DNA of 64,000 bases from NCBI GenBank assembly GCA_963969345.1, contig OZ017767.1, positions 6,538,739 through 6,602,738 on the forward strand, given 5' to 3'. Below are positions 43,079 through 55,255 of the stretch, one piece after another. How positions within the stretch are numbered: position 1 is the stretch's first letter; every line of letters begins with the position of its first letter. The notes beneath the pieces were generated by a model. It made no database searches and was not told where the DNA came from. It worked only from the letters and a program-made list of their open reading frames with translations. A program made the translations under genes and the position numbers. The stretch comes from Turbatrix aceti. Its lineage: Eukaryota > Nematoda > Chromadorea > Rhabditida > Panagrolaimidae.

Positions 43079-46000
43079 TTACATGGAAGTCTCGAGCGTC
43101 GACCCGCTGGGCATCCGCCTCAACGACGACCCTGCGCCTGGGTAGCTGAGATCATTGAGGGACCTCGAAGGCAGGGGTTGCCTAATTGGGTTAGGAGAAA
43201 CCCCCCGGCTCCGGCTGCCCGCTGTCGTCGTCGGGCTATGGGTGAAGATCTGAGATAATCCAGGATTGGGATTGGGATTGGGTTTGTACACCGGAACGTT
43301 GCCTCGCTGTATCGGAGCAGCCGGGGCGGCCGGAGCGACCGAATTATGCCAGGAAGGAGGACGAGATCGGCGACCGGGCTCCTGGCTGTACTCCTCGATA
43401 AACGGTAGAGGCTTGGGAACAGTCGGTGGAGGCGGAGGAGGTGCCACGGGATGCTGGATCTGCTGGAAGGACGGATTCGACCGGCTCGGAGTCAGCAGGG
43501 GTCGCCCACTGCCCCGGAAAAAGTCACCGGCCGTTCGCGTCGTACTGAATCCCTGCTGACTTTCTGCCCGAAAAGTCGCCAAACTCGCTCTCGATCTGGA
43601 GCTCTCGGGATCGATCCCGCCAGATCGTCCGAGCAGGGGACGTTGCGTGAGAGTTGTATCGCTCGAAGTTGATGATCTCGAACTCTCTGATTCTTCCGTG
43701 ATCGTAGAATCCCTCCCGGAAGTACAGGTGGTACAGGACCTGACAGAATACGTTCCAGAGCAGGTTGTACAGGTAGATGAACTGGTAGAAAGGTCGGTGG
43801 CCTTCCTGGACATTGGTCGCAAGATTCCCGGAGGAGGAGGGCGGAAGGATGCAGCGTCTGAATAGGGATCAGGGTGCATCGACACGCCAGGTCGCGGAGG
43901 AGGGATTGTCGAATACGTCAGTTCACTGTAGGTATCTGTCGAGTCTGTCGTTCCCGTTCTGGAAGTCCCAGTTCCCGTTGTAGGCGTCGAATATGTATTT
44001 TCAGTTGACTCGGTAACAGTTGTCCGATCTGTAGACAGCGTGAACGTCTCACCTGACAAGGTAGAAGGTGGAGGGGGTTTTCGATTCGGCAACGGGAGCG
44101 GGACAAAATCTTCATGCGCGCGAATAGGCTTGACTCTGTCTTTATGAAGGCCGTCGTTGACGAACAGGCTTCCACCGTTGATCGGGTGCTGGTTGGCAAA
44201 AGTGCGCTGCTTCTGTCGTCGGATGCTGTCCCGGATGTAGGCCTTCTTGGTGACAAAATCATCGTCCCGGCGCTTGGTTTTAACGCACCAGCCGATGATT
44301 AGGAGCACGATTATGAGCAGGAGCAGGGCCAGAAGGACGAGAGCCAAGATGATGTCTCGCCGCCAAAGAACCGGTTCTTGGTAAGGCTTCGTGCCCTTCT
44401 CGCAGACGAATGGAAACAAATTGTTGCAATTCTGCTCGCCGATGGATCCCGAGCGACTGGACATGTATCCGCATTGATTGGATGGCAGGGCCACGGATGA
44501 GACCCAGAAAGGGATGTCGAAGGACATTCCCATCGAATTGTATCGCTCAGCGTCGGTGATGTACAACTGACCAAATTCGTCGATGCGCCGGGCGAGTTGC
44601 GCCTGTCGGGGGTCGTCATTCCTCAGGATAGGGATAAAAGCGTCGATCTCTTCGCAGAACCGAACAGCATGCTCGTAGGTCATTGCAGCACCGACGAAGA
44701 GGAAACAACTCTTGAATTCCTCCTGTCCCGCCTGGAACCATCCGGGAGGACAGTCGCCTTCGATGAGAGAAGTATTAGAATCCAGAACCGGCAGGTAATC
44801 CACCTTGATAAGAAACGGAAAATCAGCTTGGTCTCTGATTTTTCCGGCCGCGACGCCCTGGGTGCCGGGGTAGCCCCAATAATTGTCCCTCGCGTCGATG
44901 GCACCCGTGTCAAACTGAGTCTGGGCAGATGTCGTGAGTTCATAGGGATTCAGAGGGTCGTTAAAAATGTTGTGGTAGAATTTCTGATGGGAGCTTCCAG
45001 CCAGGACTGTGGAACGGTACCTGCTGGTCTCCCTGCCAACGTGGGTCCACCAGTCGAAGGACACGCCTTTTTGGGAGAGAACTTGTCTGCGAACGCGATC
45101 GGTTTTTGCAGACATCAGAGACCTCGCGGACCGCTTTTTCCTGGGTCGTAGGTCGAATTCGTTCATAACATCGTCCGGCTGGTAGCCAAATGCTTCAAGG
45201 TACTGTAGCTGATGTCCCAGAGCCAGATTATTGTCAAAATAATTATGAAGGAAAATCTGAGCGTCGCTGGAAACCCGGGAATATCCATGAGTGTCGACCG
45301 TGTTGAGACCAGTGTTGTTGCTGAACAGGTTCCGCGTGAAATTTGCACTCATGTCCTGGACGAGTACAGTGTCGAAATAAAGCGCGTAGTTGAGTGTTAT
45401 GATATTGTTGAGTAACGTTACACGTTGATAATTATTTCCCAGGAACGCGAGAGTCGTGGAATTCGAATTGAGCGAGAACGCGCTGTTTTTGATGACGGCA
45501 TTCAGTTGAGCGACGGCACTTGAGCTCTGCGCGGTGACCAGGAGCCCGCCCCGATTGTGCCAGAGCGCGTTGGCCCGGAAGAGCAGGAGCAACGTGTTAT
45601 GCAGGTGGAGTTCCATCGCTTGAGCGGATGTACTGATATTTCCGAAGAGGAAATAACCATTGTGCGCGACGCTGCACTGCTCGATGATCACACTTGGCCC
45701 GATTTCACCTGTATTTCGGTATTCCAGAGCACCTCGATCGTTGTTCAGGAATCTGGAATTTCTCACGGTGACTTCGTCAACGTTTCTGGCGTCTGGAGTT
45801 GACGGGAGAACGGATATCTCTGCGAGAAATCCGTATTCTCCGTCTGCAGCGGTCGCGCGTAGGTGCATCGCAATTTCCGGGCCCTGCATAGGGAGCACGG
45901 AAAAACCGAAATCAGATTCAGACGTAAATCGATGGAGCAGACTGGTTGGGACGAAGCTGTCGTCGCTGTAGATGGAAAGTGCGTCACTCCTGCCGAGGCC

Positions 46001-49000
46001 ATTGGTCGCGCCGTACAAATTCACCTGTAGAAACCTGAATCCCAGCTTTTGCTTATTCGATGTGAAAACTTTGACGCAATCAACAGGGAAGCTATCGTAT
46101 TTGTAGTAGAGCAAAATTCGATCGAGCACTTTGATCCTTTTTCCGGCGGCGCAAATGTCCAGGAGCCCGGCTGCGTAGTAGGGCAGGTTCATGGGTCCCT
46201 TGGGCGTCGGAGACGTCGCACTCGCTGCCTTCAGATTTGTCGTGAGCACGGATAGCCCCTGGCCTTTGTTATCCGACACATTGAGTCTCGCGAGAATGAT
46301 CGAGTCCCTCGGACTGATAATCTGCATTCCGTGCATCGAAGAATTTGTTACATTCACGTTTTCGATAATCGGGTTCCTCCGGATAATTTGCAGTGCCGCG
46401 GACTGGAACGAATCGTTATGCACCTGTCCACCGCCGACGATTTCGATATGTCGGAGAACAGATGCGTCCTGGCCTCCGATCTGACTGAGTTCAAGGGTCG
46501 GAGCGGCGAATGTGATTCCACCCCAGTTTCCGATGAATGAATTGTCCAAACTCTGATTTCGGCCGCAGTGGATGTAGTTGAAGTGTTCGTTGTCCATACA
46601 CATCCACATGGAATCGTTGCCTGTGAGTCGGAGATTGCATTCATCGAGTCTCAGTTCGCTGCCTGTGCATTCCCGGGGTTCCATGTACGTTTTGACCAGC
46701 CGGATCTGCGGATTATAATCCCACCTCGGCGTCAGCCAGTGATAAACATTCTGCGTGTCGTACCCCAACTCACGGCAAACGACCATAGCATTGCGCCGGG
46801 TAAACTGTCGGTCGCAGGACGGCACTGTTTCTCCGGTTGTCGCATTGTAAATCTGCAGGAAACCAGCTCGGCCGGGAATTGTCGAGTTGGCCGTCAGAGA
46901 AACGCTAAACTGCTGGAAGTAAGGGTCATCGCGTCGCAGAACGGGAAATTCTTCATAAACCAAATCAAAACCGGCGCGCCGCTTTTTTCGGATAAATTCG
47001 ACGTGTCTGAATTCTTCGCTTGTGATTCGCTGTCTCGGGCGGCGAACGAGGCTTCGCACACTCCGTTTGTATTTGGTCGGAATTTTTCCTTTCTGTTCGA
47101 GAGCCTCTGTCGTGTTAATCGGCAAAAACCGAACCGGCTGCCAAAGTGTAGCGTCCGCGATCAAATCTCCCAGAACGAGAATTCGAACATTCGGCCAAAT
47201 ATGAACCTCGACGTTATTTTCAATTTTCAACGTGGCTCCCGGCATGATCGTAAGATCCCTCGTGATACGGTAGGGCCGGAATGGACGATAATAGTATGGG
47301 AATTGATACCAGCGTTCGGCATCCAAAGAAAGATTTTTCGACTGGAACATTCGTCCATGGAGGTCGTGTTCCGAAGGTTCGTTGTACGTAGCGTAACTGA
47401 TTTGGGCCTAAAAAGGAAAAAGATGACGTTGTTGATTTCAAAAATGCAAAAAAATAAAAAAAAACTAACGTAATGCCAATCCCACCAAAAATCATTGAAC
47501 CTCTCTTTAGACGAAAAGAACGGACTATACTCGGCTACGGTAAAAGTATTCCAATCATCCAAATCGAAAATTCGTTGCGGGATCGCGTCATCACCATTCG
47601 GACCCCACCAATTGAAAGTAACGTTCATTGAGTCAAAACCGGGAACGTGAGGTGTGCAGCCAGCGACGAGTTCAAAATCCATGAAATGGTTGCTCAGGCG
47701 ATTGAAATGGACATCCACTTTTTGGCCACCAAAAACGCCGACCGCGTAACTCCTCGGCCATGAATCCACATAATCCTGGGTAGCAGTGAGGTAATTATTG
47801 TTCTGGAAGTAGTTGTACTGGATAAACGAGGGCACGTCGACGCCCTCGTTCCTCAGAGACTGACTCTGTGTGTCAACACGCACCAACCAATGACCCCAGT
47901 TATCGTAGAATCTGTTGTGCTCCATGATGAGTTTCTTCTCCATGCCACGAAGTTCCATGATCCCGCCCAAGTTGTACGCGTTGTTATCGGTAAAATTGTT
48001 GGATGAAATATTCGCAAAACAATAATATCCAGCCAGGAGCACTCCAAAGTTCTCATTGGTCTCGAAGCGATTTTCTGTCATCCAAAAAGTGTGCTCTTGT
48101 CTTGCGAGCAAATTGTACGTATCAGGAAGGTGAACACTGATTCGTCCGTTGGAATTGTTGGCGAAGGTATTGGACCAGAATCTCCAGTGGAAAATATTGG
48201 CGGACGCAAACAGGTCGCGATGCGTGTCAACAATCGGCCCGGCATTGTGGTGAATCGAGCAGTTATCAATGTGCCACGTGATCTCGGCAATCGGCGTGTT
48301 AGGTAGAATTTCGTGCTGTGGCGAATACAACCAGACGACAGCGTCCGAATTCCGTGTGAAATTCACTTTTTGGAACCACAATTTCTCATTTGTGTGCCTG
48401 TTGAGGACAGTGCCGTCGTCAAAAGTAAGGTTACTGTAGTGCACTGCAGAGATGCCGTACTGGTTGTCCTGGATGACGGATTCGTAGACGTGAAGGAAGC
48501 GATCAAGGTATTCTTGGGCTGAAAAGTGAACAGTTGTTTTTTTGTTTGCAAACGAACACGAACAATTTTTAAATTTTGTTCGATGAATCGAACAAACACG
48601 AATATTTTTGACCGTGTTCGCGGACGAGTTTGAACAAATTTTGTCCCTATTTTTGTTCGCTTTATCTGTTCGGAAAATTTTTCTCTTTTTGCGAAAGAAA
48701 ACGAAAAGGAAAAATAAAATATGTTTGCAAATGAACAGAAACGAACTCAAACGTTTGCCCCCTTTTGGTCGCCAGTAATCCAAAAAAATCGGAAATTCAA
48801 GTACTCACCGTCCAAAAAAAGCACCAGAAGCACGAGTTTAGGTTCGCCGTAGGACCTCGTATACTTCAGCGTGAGCCGATTTCCGGACGAAACAATCGGG
48901 AACTGCACGACGTCGCGTCGAGCCGACCACTGACGCCCCGTTTGCTTGTCGTAGAGGATGGCATCTTCGTCGCTCATGTTGTGGGCCCGGTTCACGATTT

Positions 49001-52000
49001 GCACCGCAACCTTCGCTGCCAGGCCGTATTCGTGGCCAACAGCTTGGATTTCAAGAGTCCAAACGCAGGGCTCGTAAACGGCTGAAAAAAAGAGTCGATT
49101 GTATTTATGTTTCGCAAACGCTATCATTCGATCATTTTCGGTTCAAGACCTCAAAACTCACAAATCGGACAATCAGGCGTGGCTTTCGCGACCAGAAATT
49201 TCCGCTGACTGAGCTGACTTTCGAAAACCTGGATAGTGTCGATGGAATTGTTGGGGAAAATGACGACATTGTTCGCTTCGAGATCCGGCTGTTCTTTTCT
49301 ATCCAGCCAGGAAACGATATCCCTCTGCTCGGCGGCGGAGACGCGGGGGTTGAAACGGAATCCGGCGTTCTGGTTGCCTTCGACGATGACGTGCTCTATC
49401 GTGATTCCCACAGATCTCAGTTTCACGCCATTTCGTCGGTTCATAACAATCCGCGAATCCCGGATAGCAGGTTTTTTCGTCAGGTCGTTGTAGACAATAT
49501 CCAGTCCATCAAAATAGTTATTCTGGATTGTTATGTTATGGAATGTGTGATAATTCCAGTCAATTTGCAGCGCGGGAGCGAAGGTTGACGACCTGAAGTC
49601 GAAAAGCCCCGCCTTCTCAATCAGCCAGTTGTGCATCGTCGTCTGCCCGGTGACCGTAGGCGGATTCGCGAGCAGTGAATACCGTACACCCGCCCAGTAG
49701 GGTTGTGCGCAGCGAAGACCGACGACCTCAGTCGCCCGGCACCCGGCAGCCACGTTGTGGAACACCCCGTCGTGGCGGCACCTTGTAAGGTCAAATTCCC
49801 GCTCTTCGCACCGAATATTGTCCATGACCATCGGGAGCTCGCCTTTGTCGACGAATATCCTCCAATTTTCAAAATACTGAGGATCCATGGTGAGTCCAAG
49901 CTGATTGCAGGCCAGGTGCGCGAGCTGCGCGGTCCAGGAGCGATTGCATACCGTACCCCACTGATTGTCGACAAAGACTTCGAGTCTCCCGGCAGTGACT
50001 TCGTCATTGCCTTTTTCATCGACGAGTCGAATATCGTCGGCCCGAGGCAATTCGAAGGTTTTCGCGGTGAAAGTCACCGGATGCGCAGAATCGGTGAAAT
50101 CCGCGCGAATGAGTTCTCCCTCGACGAGCATCCCGATGCCGTCCATGAATTCGAGCACTGTTCCCGGAGCGACGGTCAGCTTAGCACCAGGTACGACGTG
50201 GAGGTCGTCGATGACGGTATACCTATCGGCCATGAGGTCGTGGTTTTCAAAAATCGTTCCACCGATGACGTAGGGCTGAGAATCGGATCGGAATTGACGG
50301 TAGTACTGCTGAGTGAGGGTTATGTGCGGAGATCGTTGATTGCAAACCGCCGCGAATGGATTGACAATAATCGAAGCAAGGCTGTACCTGTTGAACTGAT
50401 CGAAAATCCGATTCATAAAATTCTCCGGCCGAGGGTAGCCCCAGTTGTTCTCACGCGCGTCAATGGCTTTCGCATGTTCCATGAGCTCAGTTCCAATTTC
50501 GTATTCCGCGCGGGGATTTTTGAAACAGTTTCGACGGATTTTGACATTGCTCGAGGAGACTACCATCGCTGCGTAGGGTGTAGAACGGGGTTTTAGGAAG
50601 GGAAATGGGTTGTAAACATAGTTTTCGCGAACTTCGTTTTGCTGGTTGAAAATGAGTTTCTGAGCTGGAGCGTCTTCGTTCAGGCCGATCGAGATGATGT
50701 AGGGTCCAGAGTTGAACTTGAAAATGTTCTTCGCAATGGTCACGTCGGCCGGGAGTCCCGCAAGTTGAGGAAAACGTGCATTCCGAACAAGAAGAGCAGA
50801 ATGATTATTATTGAGAAACTGATTACTGTTGATGACCGCAATTACGTTCACAGCCGGTTCCACTCTCACCACGACTTCCGAATTAGACTCAAAAACGTTT
50901 CCCGTGATATCCAGGATTGCAGACCTCGGCTGGGATCTTTGACACGAAAAAATATCGATCGCGGGATGGTGCCTATTTCCTGTGAACTGAACCCAGTTGA
51001 TGAGAACCTTGGATTCGATTACGTCGGTGAAAAGCGAGCAGAAATTTCCCACGACGACTCCGCCCCAGAAATTGCCTCTAAAAATAGTTGGAGGGTAGAA
51101 AATGTTATTCGCCGGGCGACCTTTGATAATTATTTCCTGTCTCAGTGGCCAAAATGGAATTGTGCCGTTGTGGTGAAAAGCGAAGCCACGCCAGCGGTTT
51201 TCAATGAATCTTGAACCGTTGATATTAATCGAGCCCCCTGCGTAGGAGACATTCATGCCATCGCCCCAGTTGTAGCTCAGGGAAGTATCGTTGACCCAGA
51301 TATCGGCAGCTCCGTCGCGGATGAGGAATCCGGCGAGGCCTTCGTTGGATTCGACGGTGACGTTGGACAGTGCCGTTCGGTCACGGACGTCAATCGCCTG
51401 TACGCCATTTCCAGTGTTGTTCCAGATGTCTGAATTGGTGACATTGAGGCCGTAGAACGCTTTGTCGGTAACCGAAGCGTGGATTTTGAATAGAACGTCG
51501 ACGTCACCGATTACGCGTCCGGTAGACATTGGACCCAAATCGTGGTCTAGAGCGATGTAAATTGGGTTCCCGGAAGATCTGAGAGCAACCGACTGAGGAA
51601 AAACGCCGTCGTGGATTGGTACACGGTATCGTTCAATGGCACATCCGCTGAAGGTCTGATTTCCGTCGCAGACCAGAAGATAAGTCCTCGAACCGGATTC
51701 TTCGGAATTGAGATTTTGTATACTAAGAAATTGAATTGTATACGAGTACGGTAATCTTTTTGGCAGAGAAACGACCACCCAGCAGGGCGGTGGCATGATT
51801 GGGTCTATCGCAGTGCCATTTTTCAGCCAAGCCCGAATAAGATGAGGAAAGAAAAGAGTTCTTGGAAGTTCGTGTCCCTGACAAATTTCCAATCTCGGTC
51901 GTTCTTCTTCGTAGTACGCGCTTTGACGCTTGTATCGATTGTTTCCGAGGGATTTGACGAGGTTAATGCCTCCACGTCGTTGGCGGTACCAAATTCCATC

Positions 52001-53671
52001 GCCGAAGTTACCCTGAATAAGGGTCATGTTGACAAAAACCCGGCCGTCGGTGGAATTATCGACGACGAGCCCGTGACCCCTGTTGTACCCGATAGTCGAA
52101 TTTGCCAGGAGCACCGGCCCGGCGGGTTCAAAGACGTAAATGCCATCCCGGGCAGAATGCTGTACCCGGAGGCCATTCATGATGGGCGGCACGCCTTCAA
52201 TATACAATGCGGGCGTCGCGTTTCTCGTCTGTCCGTCGTAGCCGGCGTAGAGGATATCTATGAACTCGAGACGACTGTCGCTCTCCCGAGCCATGGATAC
52301 CATATCTGGGTCCTCGTAGACAAAGTGGTAGGGTGAATTGAAAATCTGTAGGCCCTTCCAGTGCCGGGCCCAGCCCGTGAATGTCGGAGGACCCCAGCAG
52401 TAGATTCCGATATCGTCTTCGCCCTGACAGAGGTTTTCGGATAATGGGATGCGGTCGGGTTTGCTGAATCCCTCGCACTCCCAGAGATTCTTCGCGGAGG
52501 GAAGGCAGTCGGGTTTTGGCATGACAAAGGGATAAGTGTCGTTGTTGCGCCTGAACCAGCGGTAGAAGCCGCCGTCGCTGTAGCCCATGGATCGGCACGC
52601 GACTCCTGTGTCGACCGATGTCCAGCTGAAAACCAGAAATTATGGGTTTTTTGATTATTTTTTTTTGCACAAGGACAAATTGATCGAAAAATTTTTTTTT
52701 CGTTTTTTTAAAACATTGTAAAAGATTATTTTTTGCATCATTTTGGAGAGTTTTAAAATTGTTTCTAAACCAAAAAAAATTATCTGTGCAACAAAAAAAT
52801 TTAAAAAAAAATTTTTTTTTATTAAAAAAAAAAACAATTTTTTGTCGGAATTAAAAAAATAAAAAAAAAATTGACAAACAACCAAAAATTTAAAAACAAA
52901 TTTTTTCAGTTTAAATGGTACAAAATTCGGCAGTTTTTAGGCCGAAAAAATTATATTTAGGTCGATCGGAAAAATTAAATGCATTTTTTCAAATGCAATT
53001 TTTTTTAATTTTTGCATTGAATCCAATTTTTTTTTCTCAAATTAAGAAAAAAATTTAAACATTTAAAAAAATATGTTTTTGGCCCAAAAAAAGCTTACTT
53101 GGTCACCTGGGTACAAACACCCCGCCACCTGTCTCGAAATTTGGCTTGCAGACGTCCCTGACGAACCGAAGGCCCGTCAATAAGCTTAAACTCAGGAAAC
53201 TGATCGTCGTACACGAGCTGCTGTTGAAAAGGCAGCATTTGAATATGCGCAAACTCATTACCCTGAAAAAAGTACCCTTTAACTTCCAGAATCAAAAATC
53301 CAACACCTTACCACAGCTTTGATGGTTCCCCAGACTTTAAGACCGACGCCGGTGTCAAAGTACAACTGGACACCTGTTTCGATGACCATCGTAGCACCCG
53401 CCTCGACGACGAGCTCGCTGACGACGCGATAGGGGCTGTTGCGGTAGAAAAGGGTTATATTCTCGCTGTAGACGCCGCCGATGCTGTTCCGGATTCGCTG
53501 ATGGGGAATCTCGCTGCCGGGAGGAAGGGGCATCTGGCCGGGATTGCGCACCGGTACTTCGGGCACCAAGACGTGCTGCTGCCCGACGGCCCCCGGCACC
53601 CCCACGGCCAACACCACCCCGGCCAACAGCCAGAACCCGAGGTGGGTTAAGAAAATACCGTGCGCACTCAT
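43079..53671 (-). CDS. bark: Bark beetle/Anakonda-type giant transmembrane receptor
   Basis: Six exons (53312..53671, 53099..53262, 49162..52625, 48809..49081, 47470..48518, 43079..47407, minus strand) sum to 9,639 bp, 3,212 residues, about the size of the insect protein. Order: signal peptide; SRCR 1 (split by intron, QGRLQAKF...WTSVDTGVACRSMGY); parallel beta-helix repeats; SRCR 2 (about 50030-49700, GRLEVFVDNQWGTVC); beta-helix; a CUB-like domain in exon 4; beta-helix; SRCR 3 (about 46920-46560); beta-helix; a C-type lectin-like domain (about 44756-44395, ending NNLFPFVCEKG); a membrane helix (ILALVLLALLLLIIVLLIIG); and a proline/serine/threonine-rich tail of about 400 residues ending ETSM, a class I PDZ ligand. 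In flies the protein organises tricellular junctions. Basic cleavage-like sites (NRYKRQS, KYKRSVRS, RPRKKRSARS) are present. The gene symbol is by homology only. Confidence 0.88.
48540..48720. repeat. GTTCG-rich dispersed intronic repeat (bark intron 4)
   Basis: It contains AACGAACACGAACAAT and TTTTTGACCGTGTTCGCG, matching the intronic repeats near 0.6-1.0 kb and 28.05 kb. Confidence 0.6.
52650..53098. other. Extremely AT-rich intron of the bark gene
   Basis: Intron 2 (52626..53098) is dominated by A and T runs of 5-10 bases. No coding or repeat structure was seen apart from homopolymers. Confidence 0.5.
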
Positions 53672-54717
53672 CTAGTGGTCATTGGGGCTTTTTGGGTGCT
53701 GAAAACGTTTTTTCTTAGGTGTGTGGAACAATTTTTGAGGGTTCGGAAAAGGTCAAAAAGCGATGGCACGACGGCGCGGAAGGATCAAACATGGCATCCA
53801 TTGACTTTGACCCTTTGACAATGGTGTGTCGGATCGGATTAACAAGTGCCGGGGAATGCAGGTAAGCTCTCTGGTCACCTGGGCACCCTCAACAGGCAGG
53901 TACTAGGCTAACCTCTTACATCAAACAAACAGCATGACTGCCTGCGCGATGATCAATTTTTGCATAAGCAAACGAACCGGAAAGAAAGACAAATAGAGAA
54001 TCCGCGAGTCGACAGGTACGGGACACCGAAATACTACGCAACCGGCGTAATGTCCACTCTCAAGAGCCTGGTAGGTGGGAGGCCAGAGGTTGTCATTGGC
54101 TCACGATTACGATTTTTTCCTTACTGTTTGGGAGAAAAATAGGGAATTATAATTGAAACGCGCAAACTTGGAGGCAAAAAAAGCTCCAAAAAAAATGTTG
54201 CGCGGCTGAGTGGCGCGACTAACGACCGTGGCAGAATATGAGTATGGTGCCTGCCGTCTTCCTTTGCAGCGCGCGATGCCACAAAGGTAGTCCGACAACA
54301 AATCGCCCTGAACGAACAAATCGGGCCCAGAAAAGGGGAACGGATGATTCAGGAAGGTGCAAAAAATATCGTTGCATGTACATATACGGAACAACACCGC
54401 AATCAAGCAAACTAGCAAACAAGCACGCGAGTGAGTCAGCGCCGGACAAGCACTGCTGCGTATGGATCGTTTAGCGAGTGATAACGGACGACGACAAGGA
54501 GGAGGCTAGGTGGGTCCGCGACGGGAAGACGTATGTACGTCGATCAACGTAGTACGTGACGCGCGGCTGAGGCCGGTCATGCGCAACAGCGCTCTCCGCT
54601 TACGCAAATCGAACCACAAGTTCTTCTTGACCCTGATGGATTGCTTGCGGCGAGCATAGAAAAGCATTGCCTCGCGTCTGGTCGGGTCCCAGCTTTTTCC
54701 GTGGTTACGTTATACAC

Positions 54718-55255
54718 AGAGTTGTTCGATGCTCACTAAATTGCTCCTGCTCACTGCTCGCTCCTGCTCAGCTCACGAGCGCGAGCGGAGCGAGCGCGAA
54801 AAATTGGAGTGCTCAATGAGCATGAGCAGAGCGAGCATGAAAAATTGAATTGCTCAAAGAGCGCGAGCAGAGCGAGCGCGATAAATTTTTCAAATGAGCA
54901 CTGCTCACTATAAATTTAGTGCTACAAATACTAAAATACTGGTAATTTCGACCAAAAACACGATGTTGGGGGTATCTCCAAGGAGTATACGGTCTTTCTT
55001 TTCGCTAGGGACTGAATTTGTGACTCAAAATTCACTTTTCTTGTGTGAGCCATTTTCGCTCATTGCTCGCTCCTGCTCGACTCACGAGTGTGAGCAGAGC
55101 AAGAGCAGAGGATCTGAGAATAAAAGAGCGCGAGCGGAGCGAGCGCGAAAACTTTAGGAACTCAAAGAGCATGAGCAGAGCGAGCACGGAAAGTTGAATT
55201 GCTCAAAGAGCGCGAGCAGAGCGAGCACTGAAAATTGTCAAATTGAACAACTCTG
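54718..55255. mobile_element. hAT-like element filled with GAGC repeats, 8-bp duplication
   Basis: Inverted ends CAGAGTTGTTC...GAACAACTCTG flanked by a perfect 8-bp direct repeat GTTATACA (54710..54717 and 55256..55263). The interior is two similar halves built from repeated GAGCGCGAGC-GAGCGAGCGC and GAGCATGAGCAGAGCGAGCA units, beginning with TGCTCGCTCCTGCTC in each half. It is non-coding. The 8-bp duplication and CAGAG ends fit a non-autonomous hAT element. It lies in the gene-free stretch between bark and the cyclin gene (53672-57591), where I see no other supported gene. Confidence 0.85.

Noticed and set aside
46568..47473. 301-residue plus-strand open frame
   Set aside because: Antisense to the bark exon 6, which encodes recognisable SRCR and beta-helix sequence; the plus frame has no recognisable domain.
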